Shown here: positions 44,980 to 55,400 of the stretch, in pieces
How positions within the stretch are numbered: position 1 is the stretch's first letter
Layout of the letters: every line of letters begins with the position of its first letter
From: Manihot esculenta
Taxonomy: Eukaryota; Streptophyta; Magnoliopsida; Malpighiales; Euphorbiaceae
Direction: 5' to 3'
Assembly (NCBI RefSeq): GCF_001659605.2
Contig: NC_035177.2
Span: 6,506,701 to 6,570,700, forward strand
DNA length: 64,000 nucleotides
The notes under the pieces: generated by a model
Seen by the model: the letters and a program-made list of their open reading frames with translations, nothing else
The model's database searches: none
What the model was told of the DNA's origin: nothing
Made by a program: the position numbers and the translations under genes

Positions 44980-45579
44980 TGAAAAATCTAAATCTCCCCA
45001 TGCTCCATATTTGATAGATCTAGCTTTCTCTCGCCCCATATTATATAGATCTGATTTCTTTTTAGTCCATCATATGGGTCCATCAAATGGGTCTCTCAAT
45101 GTTTTATTCGATGAAAAGACCTGCAAAATAAGGAAAAACGGTCAGGGGTCTACCGGGGACGCCCCGGTGGAGACCCTTCGATGTTCAAGTCAGATTTTAT
45201 GAATTAGAATAGTATATTTAGGCAAGAGTTGCAGAGAAAAATAAAAATGGAGTCTAGGAAGGAGCAAGAAGAAGAGAGCCTCCCTGTAAGAAGATCCCTT
45301 GTCCTTTTTACCTACCTCTGGCACGCACGCGGACTCGGTTGCAAAGTGACTGGGCCGGCTATTTTTTATCACATCATCTCACTGGGCTGGATTTCTTCTC
45401 ATTGAACCCGGGCTCATGGTGGACCCGGTCTCATAGTGGTCCCAGCCTACACTGTGCATCCGGATCGAGGCTTGAGAGGCTGGATCGGTCTTGCTTAAGG
45501 AGGGCTTGATGGGTTTTGGGTCATTGTTCTCCTCTTGGGTCTGGCCTCGCCCAGAATAAAGAAAGCCCGACGGTCATCA
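44980..45579 (-). repeat. 5' LTR of element A (intact)
   Basis: 600-bp LTR reading TGATGACCGTCGG...AGATTTTTCA on the minus strand. It preserves the uninterrupted sequence GGTCCCAGCCTACACT at 45439-45454, which is the empty-site equivalent of the place where B1 sits in the other LTR. The GGTGG target duplication follows at 45580. Confidence 0.9.
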
Positions 45580-45584
45580 GGTGG

Positions 45585-47644
45585 TAAAGGACATGATTGA
45601 AGTAGAATTCAAAGGGTTGGACCTTATATAATATCAACTATAATTTAGAGATTTTCTTAAGTAGTTAGTAGATGGTCAATGGCGTTTGAGATTGTGGTCT
45701 GGTTGCTGTGGAAGAAGAGGAATGAGGCTTTTTTTTTTATTTTAATGGTAGTCATATGGATATAGAGAAGTTGTTGGATGAACTTAGGATGCATGTTGAA
45801 TCGGTCCATGCAGCAATGATGTCTGCTACTGTTTCTAAGCAATGTCATCGGGAAGAGGTTGAAGTCAACTAGTGCTTGCCTAATTGCAGTTACCCAGTGC
45901 TTTTTCCCCATCCATGCTTCTATCCCCTAGCAAAAAATTATTGTCCTTGGGCAATGACTTCAGGAGCGGTTGCAATCAATGGGCAACTAATGGGTATTTT
46001 TTCTTGAGTTTCAGTTCGGCTTTTAAAGGAGAGCTAGTGCGGGATAACAATGGTGTTTAGATTATTTCATTGTATTATTTTATTTATTTCATATATAGTA
46101 TCACAAATTCACAATACCAAATAAACTCCAAACAATATAATTTTACAATATAAAATATATAAATAATATAATATATATATATAATATAACAAATTCATAA
46201 TATCAAATAAATTTCAAACAATATAATTTTGCAATGTGAATAAAATAAAAATAAATTATTAATGGGTTAAATAAAAGAGCAAGTGCACTTGTTTGAAGTC
46301 ACTCATCTCGCCTCATGGGCTGAGGACTACGAACCTCCTGCACTTAGCGCATTAGACGTTTTTTTAATAATTATGAATAACATTTTTTTAATAATTATGA
46401 TATTCACACTTAGTAAAAACGAAATATATTATGTTAAATTAATTTTATTAATTTAGATTTAATAAAAGTATAATTCTAATTTATTAAATTTAAATTTATT
46501 AAATATTTATTTAACTATATCAATAAAAAAATTAACTTTTTAAACTTAACCTATCTCTATTTAAAATTTAAAATTTTAGGACGACGACAACCCCTCGGCT
46601 CCGTCATTCCTTGATTGCAAGTGAAAATATTTGGATAGATTTAAACTTATTTTCATGTCCGTACTTATTTGCATGCTGAAAGTTTATATTATTAATGTTA
46701 TCTTAAAAAATATTTAATAGTAAATTATTAAATTATCTATTTTAACACCTGATATAAGTTGTAATAAGTATATGTGTAAAGGAATGAATGCAATCTAGGG
46801 ATTAGATTAAAGATGAAACAATTCATAAGGAGTTTTAATTCATTAACGCTTTATAAATGAAGAGAAAATTATTATTTAGTCTGAAAGTTTTAACAGTTAA
46901 GTATTACAAAAAAAAATTTTAACTGTTAAGTATTATAAAAAAATTTAAAATAATTCAGAGAAATTAATCAATAAATTTTTAAAAAATTTGAGAAAATAAT
47001 TAATAAATTTTTAAAATTATAAAAATTAAATAGTAAAATACTTAATAGTAAAATTAATGAAAAGATTAAGTAGTAGACTTTTTAAAACGTTATGGACGTT
47101 TTAATATATTTTTCAAAATCGAAAGATTAACTAATTAATTTTTTCATATTATAAGAACTAAATAATAATTTTTTTAAAATGAAATTATATACATCCATCG
47201 ACACTATTTTATATTAACAGGATTTTTTACATTTTAGGTTTAAAATTACATTTGTCATATTAAAATCTCTACACCAACACTATAACCAAAAAGGAAACTT
47301 TTGATAGCCCTACATGCTTTTTTTCCTTTGTCAAAGATAAGGAAATGTATTAAATAGGAATGGGTTATAAGGTCCAGAATAAGAGCTCCACAAAGCCTAT
47401 AATCCAATATAAGAATAAAAACTTTGAAAAAAAACCCAAAAAAAGAAAACCCTAGCTATATGTTTTGGACGGGTCAGGTGACTCATCTCAACCAGAACCC
47501 AGCAGAAGGTGAAGAGCCATTCTTCATCTTGCCCCACCAACATCCCAACAACTTTTATAAAAGGCTCATGAAAAACCGTTGGGTCCTAGGGCTGTTCACC
47601 TCCCACATCAAATACAGTCCTCTAATTTCCTTATTTTCAACATC
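45585..47644. other. AT-rich flank right of the nest, possible LINE scrap
   Basis: No intact gene. At about 45690-45870 the plus strand reads LLWKKRNEAFF, then DIEKLLDELRMHVESVH, which faintly resembles the region before the RNase H domain of plant LINEs (low confidence). Two AT-rich direct repeats of about 47 bp lie at 46102-46149 and 46190-46235 (CAAATTCA.AAT..CAAATAAA...). The rest is low-complexity. Confidence 0.4.
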
Positions 47645-47775
47645 AACATTTAAGGAATTGCACTCCCAGGCTTAGCCTGATGGTAAGTGCATCCGGTTAA
47701 ATCTGATAGATTTCAGATTCGAATCCTCCATCCCCATTTCAAAAAAAAAAAAAAAAAAAAAACATTTAAGGAATT
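47645..47775 (+). mobile_element. SINE with perfect 15-bp target-site duplication
   Basis: AACATTTAAGGAATT occurs at 47645-47659 and again at 47761-47775. Between them lies a 101-bp tRNA-derived SINE: A box TAGCCTGATGGTAAGTGC (47673-47690), B box GATTCGAATCC (47716-47726) and a poly-A tail (about 47740-47760). The perfect duplication and unbroken tail suggest recent insertion. Confidence 0.9.
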
Positions 47776-48761
47776 ATTCATCTCCATTGTGAGAGTAGCT
47801 GAAATGAGATTTGTTAATTTAGAGACTCCACAAATTTGGCTGGACAGAATCCCCTCTATCTAAAGCATACATATTCCATGCATGTGTATAGCTTCTTCCA
47901 ATGCAATTCCAATTTTGTATTTTATTAGTGAAATTTACTAGTTGAAATTTCTTTTTTTTTTTTTGAAATAATCAAAATAAATAAATTTTTTTATCATAAA
48001 ATAAACACTCCCTTTTTAATTATTGATTAATTTAATTATTAATTAAATTTAAAATATTTTTTATTGATCAATAATAATAAAAAATATATTAAATAAAATA
48101 ACACCTGCTCATTTTAATTTAATATACATAAAAATCTTTATTTTATTAATAATTTAAAATTTTTTAAATACAATTTGTCATTAATCAATTCATTTTTTTT
48201 ATTTGGTTATAAATACTTAAAAAATAGTATATTTCTTCATTTAAAAAAAAATTTCATAAATTACAGAAAGGTGTACTCTTATCAAAATCTCTATATAATA
48301 AAAATAATGAAATTACATTTTCTTTCAATTGAAGTTATATTTATATTTATTAAATATTTTAATTAATATATTATTCTTATCAATCAAATTTTAATTAATC
48401 ACATATTATTATAATAATAAATATTAAAATACCAGAAATATTTTAAATGTCAAGCAAAATAATTGATTCTTATATCAATAATAATTTATAGTTGTGTCAT
48501 AAAATAAGTTTAAATAAAATATTTCTTTAGGGAAAAATAAAAAATGAATTCAAAAAAGAAAAATATGAAAAGTTACTTTACCATTAAACTAAAAATTTAA
48601 AATTATTATGTGATCATTTTATATTTCTTAATTATATGATTAAATCACATTTTATTTCTTAATTGTATCTTCTTTTGTTTTATATTCTCAGTTTAACACT
48701 ATGTAATTAAAGAATAGATAAAAAATATACATAATATAATAAAATACTTATTATTTCTAAG
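47776..48761. other. AT-rich intergenic DNA
   Basis: Nothing coding. Positions 47803-47820 (AGTAGCTGAAATGAGATT) match the first bases of the copia 3' LTR at 52296-52313 but the match does not extend. Confidence 0.5.
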
Positions 48762-49195
48762 ATGAGCACTATTCTGTTCAAATTGAAAAAATCGATCGAA
48801 TCAAATTAATTTAAAATTTTAATTCGATTTTTTATTCATTTCAATTCGATTTGATTTTTAATTTTAAATTATTTTAATTTTTAATTATTTCGATTCAATT
48901 CGATTCTATTTTTATCAGAAAAAATTAAAAAAATCAAATCAAACCGATTAATAATAATAATATAATACAAAGAAATTAGATTATATTAAAGTTAAAATAT
49001 TTTAATTAAATTTTAAAATACTGTAAAAAATAAAAAAAAATTATTAAAATTTCAAACCGATCAAATCATACTAAATTAGACCAATTCAATTCGATTTAAT
49101 TTCTGATCAAAATCAGTTTGATTTAATTTTTATAAATATTAAAATTTCAATTCTCAATTTGTTCAATTTGATTCGATTTTATTCACCCCTGATAT
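48762..49195. repeat. Degenerate AT-rich foldback repeat (MITE-like)
   Basis: The left edge GAGCACTATTCTGTTCAAATTGAAAAAATCGATCGAATC and the reverse complement of the right edge (AGGGGTGAATAAAATCGAATCAAATTG) are related, and the interior is made of AATTCGATTTGATTTTT-type words on both strands. This is a common plant foldback type. Ends are approximate. Confidence 0.45.
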
Positions 49196-50047
49196 TTTCA
49201 TATTATTATTCTCATATTATTATTCTCATGTTAGTATTATTATTATTATTTTCATCTAATTTTTTGATGTTAGAATTCACAATTTTTTACTTCTAATTAC
49301 CTTTTCCCAGTTACAAGAGTAGGAAGTGAGAGTTAAAGCCTGGATTTCCTAAAGCTCAAAAGTTCAAGTGAAAAATCGAGATTCAAAATGAAGTTGATAT
49401 CAAAATTGACACAAACTAAAGAATTAGAGATTTAATTCGTAAATCCAGATTCATAACTGAACTAAAAACCATGCTTGTGTTAGAAAGTTCACCTTGGATC
49501 GTTCTTTGCCCACAGCTTCTTGACGGAAGGTTCAGAACAAGAGAATAAATTGAAAAGAAATCTTCACAAACTTTTTCATTTTTTCCAAATTTTGAATGGA
49601 AAATCACTATATTTTGTTTCACTTCAAAAAGAAAATTGTTGTGAGAATGAACGTTCATTTTAATCAAATATTTGAGAGCTGTGGTGAACATAATTTGATC
49701 ACAGAAGAGATGGAAAGGAAAAACCTGTACTTGAGAGTTCACATGAAGCAACCAAAGATCATCAAACTATCAGATAAAACGAGTTTACATTGCATAAGCT
49801 TTGAAAAATTGGGAATTGAATTGTTACAATTGAAATTGGTATACTGTACAGACTTGGGAACGAAAGCATTGTGATCTTACCGTGAATGATTGCGATTACC
49901 TCATGCAGTGATGAAATTATTCAAGAGAGATTGATTTTTGAGTGAAGGTACATATTCACCTGGTATATTTTATAATTTGCCCTTGCACTTGGAGTCAGCA
50001 GAAACGTACTGAAACATTTGAATCGTGATAAGTGGTGAGCCAAAAGT
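49196..50047. other. 3' flank of the host gene
   Basis: Downstream of the stop codon of the minus-strand gene. It may contain the 3' UTR. The short open frames on both strands at 49416-49874 have no recognisable domain. Confidence 0.45.
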
Positions 50048-52353
50048 TCAAAACTGGCCAGCCCTAATGTCTCTATCTATACGATCTGCGTTAAGGGTCC
50101 CAGGAAGCTCCCTGAAGTCTTCATTGAAGATAGAATATGCACTGCATTATTCAAAACATTAGTTAAAGACAACCAAAACATTAGTCTTCATTGAAAATAG
50201 AATATGTATATATATATTTTTTTGCTGATGTAATGTTGCAGTGTTTAGGTAGCTGTTTTAGATACATTTCTACCATACCCAACCATGTAAACTTTATTGT
50301 AATCTGTGTAATCACCTTATTTTAGCTATATATGGAATGAAATTATATCTCTAACGTAGAGGAGAGAGTTAGAGAAATTTGTTGTGATTGTTCTGTTTTC
50401 CTCAGTTCTGTGATTGGTTTTAAATATCAAGTTTTCATACTAAATATCTAATTTTAGCATTTAGATATCTATTCTCTTTTCTAATTTCTAACAGTGATAT
50501 CAGAGCTTTCATCTTATGGGCTTATGCCTATATTTGTGTTTAAGAGAGATTTTGAGAGTTTTCTTTCACAAAAAAATTTGTGAGTTTGTTAGCAAGATGT
50601 CTTCCAGCAAATGGTCCTCCACTTTTTGAAGGTAAAGATTATGAGGTTTGGGCTGTCAAAATGATAACTTATTTAAAAGCTCTTAATTTTTGAGATGTAG
50701 TAGAGCAAGGAAGGGAACATGTTCCACCTTTGAGAGCAAAGGCTACCTTGAATGAGATCACGAAGCATGATGAGCTGGTGACTAAAATCCCAAAGCTCTT
50801 ACTTGTCTTCATTAAGCAATACCCGAAATTATTTTTAGAAGGATAATGGCTTGTGAGACGGTTAAAGAGGCTTGAGAAAAATTAAAAGAAGAAGAATTTG
50901 AAGGAAGTCATACAGTTAAAACTGTTAGACTGCTAACTCTTAAAAGAGAATTTGCGTTTTTGAAAATGAAGGAAGAAGAAAGTGTGAAAGACTATTTTTC
51001 TAACCTTATGGAGATAGTCAATCAAATTAGACTTCATGGTGAAAATTTTTCAGATCAGGAAGTAGTCGAGAAAATCATGATAAGTGTTCCTAATAAATTT
51101 GAGTCCAAGATTTCAGCTATTGAAGAGTCTTGTGACTTAACAACATTTACCGTTGCAGAGTTGATCTCCAAGCTACAAGCTTGGGAGCAAAGAACTTCAA
51201 TTAGAAGGGAAAAAGTTACTGAAGGAGCCTTCCAAGCTTTCCAAGCCAAGCACAAAAGAAAAAGCTTCATCAAGCAAAAAGGAAAATGAAGCAGAAAATT
51301 GAGATGGTTATGCAAGAGTAAAATTTCCGCCTTATGGAACTTGTTGGAAGATAAACCACAGTCAAGATAGATGCTGGAAAAAGGCTCAGTGCAGTTTTGG
51401 CAAGAAGCAAGGTCACATTGAAAGATTTTGCAAAGTAAAGAAGAATCAAAACCGGAAGCTGAAGAGTTTTTATTTGTTACATCCCAAGTGTATGAGTCAC
51501 CAAAGAAATACATTTGGAATGCTGACGGTGGTTGTACAAATCACATGGCAAATGATGCAAGTTTTTTCAGTTCGTTTGATAGATCTGTTAAGTCCAAAAT
51601 TAGAATGGAAAATGGAGAAATTGTTCAAGCTGAAGGAAAAGGCTCAATTTCACTTTAGACAAAGAAAGGTATGAAGCTCATTTTAGATGTTTTGTTTATT
51701 CCAAAACGTGATCAGAATTTTCTTAGTGTTGCCCCAATGATAAAGGAGGGGTATTTTGTGGGATTTAAAAAAGATTTGTGTTCTATTTATGATTCACATG
51801 ATTGTAAGGTTGTTGAAGCAAGATTGGAAAATAATTGTTTTGTTTTAGATTTAGGAGATATATTTGATGTTGAAGTTGATAAAGGAAAAAAGAAAATTTC
51901 AACTCAGAAAATTGTTTCTACTGGTGTTGAAAAAGAGCAATGCAATGTTGCTGTTTTGATGCTAAAGTCTCAAGAGTAGATAGTCGGTGCAATGAAATTA
52001 AGGAGGATTTCGACATTGTTAAATCAACTGCAAAGAAAGCAAAAGTTATTTGGTCCAAGAAAAGTCCAACCAAGAAAACTGAAGTTCCTCATGCTTTCAA
52101 CAGCAAAATTTCTTTTAATTCAATTACAAAAAGTCATGTTAAGCATGGGAGAATCAAACAAACTATTGTAAAGTTTCATCCAATTGAAAAAGCTAAGAAG
52201 AATTACTTTTTGATACTAATTCCTGCAGAAACAAATTATCTGAATTCAAGTTTGAAGAGCTTAGAGTATCAAGAAAAAATCTCAAGGAGGAGCGTTAGCT
52301 GAAATGAGATTTTTTCTAGATACTTGATTCCTTGATTTAGGGATAAAATTATG

Positions 52354-52406
<53 letters not shown>

Positions 52407-55400
52407 TTTTTTTTTTTTGCTGATGTAATGTTGCAGTGTTTAGGTAGCTGTTTTAGGTACATTTCTACCATACCCAACCATGTCTTATTACTTTACTTGT
52501 TGGAGATGATAAACTTTGTTATAATCTGTGTAATCACCTTATTTTGGCTATATATTGAATGATATCATATCTCCCACATAGAGAAGAGGTTAGAGAAATT
52601 TGCTGTGATTGTTCTGTTTTTCTCAGTTTTGTGATTGGTTTTATATATCCAGTTTTCATATTAAATATCTAATTTCACTATTTAAATCTCTATTCACTTC
52701 TCCAATTTCTAACAAGCCCTTTAAAGTTTCCAATTACAGTTTCAACAACAATAAGAAGAAAAATAAACAGGTAACAGAATTTCAAAACGTAATAAACATG
52801 TATATATATATATATATATATTAGGAATACTTAGGAAAAGCAATGAATTAAAAGGAAATGCATCTCCATTTCACAACTTCTGTACTTCTGCCACTTCCCA
52901 AGTTCATTCCTCCAAAATTAGTTTTCTTTTCTTTCAATTATTTTTCCTGTTGTTTTGTTGTAATTTATTTAATTATCAGCAACATTATCAAAATTAGTAC
53001 ACACCTGAGATCACCAGCTTGCCGTCGTCCAAGATTAAAGAAAATTACGGAAAATCCTGTGCCGAGTATCTGAAAAATTACATGATCAAAAAATTAAGAT
53101 AACATATATATATAATCCGACGCTTAAAAAAAAAAAATCAATAAGGATTTCTGATTGTTCTCATTATGATAATAATGCCTAACTGATTCTTCTATTGAAA
53201 ATAATCTTTTTGATTATGATTTGCTCAGATGAGATCTTATTTATTATTGTTCTATTGAAAACAATCTTATTTTTCATTATTGTTGCCGCAATCATCTACC
53301 TCTACATCGCATTATTGTTAAAAGAGTAGCACAAATTACAGAATGTGAGAAAAATCAATAAGGATCAGAGATTTAGTTTTCAATTAGTGATTTGAGAAGA
53401 AGAGTGTTATGGATGCTTTCGTGGATAGAGCGTATAGACGTCGTACTAAGCAGGCTGCAAGTGTTGAAACTGGACAGGTTGCTGCTGAAACAGAGTATGA
53501 TTGATGATTCAAATTTCAAATTTCAAGCAATTTGCATCTGATTGGCAAGACTCTGTTTAAATTTATTTGTTATTATCTGCAAGATTTAGTTTGTTACTTA
53601 ATCTATTGAGATTGGTTGTTATTTTTCAGTTTTTAAATTTCTAGATAAGTGCTTGAAATTCAAATTCTTCATGTAAATCTAAATGTAGCCTTCACTATAT
53701 AGGGCATTGATTCATGGAATGAAGCATTGAGAAAAATATTACCAGTAACTTATGAGATTCGAGAACTCTCTCTAACGAGTTCTCATTTATTTTCACAATA
53801 AGTTCCTCAAGCAGGAACGTCAACAAAGGAAAATCAGTTTGGCGAGAGGAGGATTTTCCAGTTCATATTCCCGGGCACTTAATAATTTGGTATCAAAGCT
53901 TGACGTCATGGGAGAACCAGCCAATTTAGAAGGTTGAACACTTACGTACAAAACACTAAAGCTCGATTCTGTGAATTGGCCCGGCAAATATCTGAGCTTA
54001 TTCGAATTGTCAATAGAGGAACAATCCAGGATGGCACAAGTAGCAGTCAACAAAATTTCGTTTTCCAACCTAATGAACGAAATGAAGGGCGGATAGTGCC
54101 CAGATATGTGAAGCTGGATTTCCCTTCTTTCAATGGGTTTGAAGATCCATTGGGCTGGATTAATCGTTGTGAGCAATTCTTTCTCAACCAGCAAACTGCA
54201 GAGGAAGACAAGGTTAGTCTAGCATCCTTTCACATGACAGGAGAGGCCCAATTTTGGTTCTATCGGCTGGAGAAAGAGGAGCCCTGAAAGACATGGGCGC
54301 AGTTCAAAGAATTTTGCAATTTGTGTTTTGGGCCCCTTTATGCAACAATTCTTTGGGTGAGTTGATCAACCTCAAACAAACGACAACAATAGAAGAGTAC
54401 CAGAAAAAAGTTTCAAGCCTTGTTAGCAAGGGCTTCATCGGTACGAAATGACCAGCAGGTTGATTTCTTCACTGCTGGGTTGACTGAGTCAGTACACTTG
54501 GAGGTAGAATTACATAATCCCCAAAATTTGGCCACTACAATGAATTTAGCCCGCATCTTTGAGAAGAAACAGCAGCTAGTTGGCCTTGAGAAACAGTTTT
54601 CAACAAACAGGGGTAGAAGGGGTAGGCATGGCTTCCAAGGGGTTGACAATTGCAGGATTAAAAACAACATCCAATGTGAGAAGTGCCCCTACTCCATTCA
54701 TTAAAAGACTCAGTAGGTCGGAGATTGCAGAGCAGCATGCTAACGGGCTATGTTACAATTGTGACGAGCCATATTCATTTAATCACAGATGTAAAAAATT
54801 ATTTTGGCTGGAGATGGAGGAGTCGGAGCCGATAGATGACCCAGGAGACGACTAACCTGAAATCTCTTTGCATGCGATTTCTAGGGTGCAAAGCTCCCAG
54901 ACCAAAGCAATTGCAGAAGAAGTGCCCTTGTTAATGTTGGTTGATTTAGGAAGCACTCACAATTTCATTAGTGAAATCTGCAGCAAGAGTGAAAAATGGG
55001 GAACGGGTCTCCAGTTTGGATATGTGTACTACTATTTATTGCAGACTTTTATGTCATTCCTTTAAGTGTAGATTTGAGATAAATGGAAGACAGGTGATTT
55101 TGCTCTTCATTTAATCAAAGAAGTGCCATCAGTTCTCAAGGAGAAATTGATAGCAGAATTTTCAAAATTATTTCAAGAGCCCATAAGCCTTCCTCCCATA
55201 CGTTCGTGTGACCATCGTATTTGCCTCTTACTTGGTTCAGGTCCAGTGGTAGTTCGTCCCTATCGTTGTCCTCATCTACAAAAAGATGAGATTGAGAAGC
55301 AATGTGAGGCTATGCTGCATCAAGGTATAATTCGACCTAGTCGTTCACCTGTTTTGTTAGTCCAAAAACATGATAATACATGGAGGTTTTGTGTGGACTA

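Larger units (their letters stand above)
9953..45579 (-). mobile_element. Element A: outer LTR retrotransposon hosting the whole nest
   Basis: Two about 600-bp LTRs, TGATGACCG...TTTTTCA on the minus strand, bound the element at 44980-45579 (5' LTR) and 9953-12826 (3' LTR, split by B1). Both outer flanks carry GGTGG (9948-9952 and 45580-45584), a perfect 5-bp duplication. A primer-binding site adjoins the 5' LTR and a purine tract adjoins the 3' LTR, which fixes the minus orientation. Without later insertions A is roughly 5-6 kb, with no gag-pol, a 33-bp minisatellite and a captured PARN exon, so it is non-autonomous. The primer site resembles that of Tat-lineage gypsy elements. The LTRs differ at about 25-30 sites by eye, so A is the oldest member of the nest. 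Confidence 0.9.
50207..52714 (+). mobile_element. Truncated Ty1/copia retrotransposon in intron 6 of the host gene
   Basis: A partial 5' LTR (about 50207-50493) and a fuller 3' LTR (52293-52714) both end ATTTCTAACA and share about 290 bp. The element is antisense to the host gene. The interior (about 1.8 kb) holds gag and protease pieces only; integrase, RT and RNase H are gone. No target duplication was found because the 5' end is truncated at an AT-rich junction. Confidence 0.85.

Noticed and set aside
47660..47740. tRNA gene suggested by A and B boxes
   Set aside because: Poly-A tail and target duplications show it is a SINE; no cloverleaf was apparent.
47803..47820. Possible start of the copia 5' LTR (shares TAGCTGAAATGAGATTT with the 3' LTR)
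   Set aside because: Similarity does not extend, and exon 7 of the host gene lies between this site and the rest of the 5' LTR; at most it is a scrap of a related LTR.
49416..49874. Two opposing ORFs of 111 and 92 codons downstream of the host gene
   Set aside because: No domain, no supportive codon pattern, overlapping on opposite strands.
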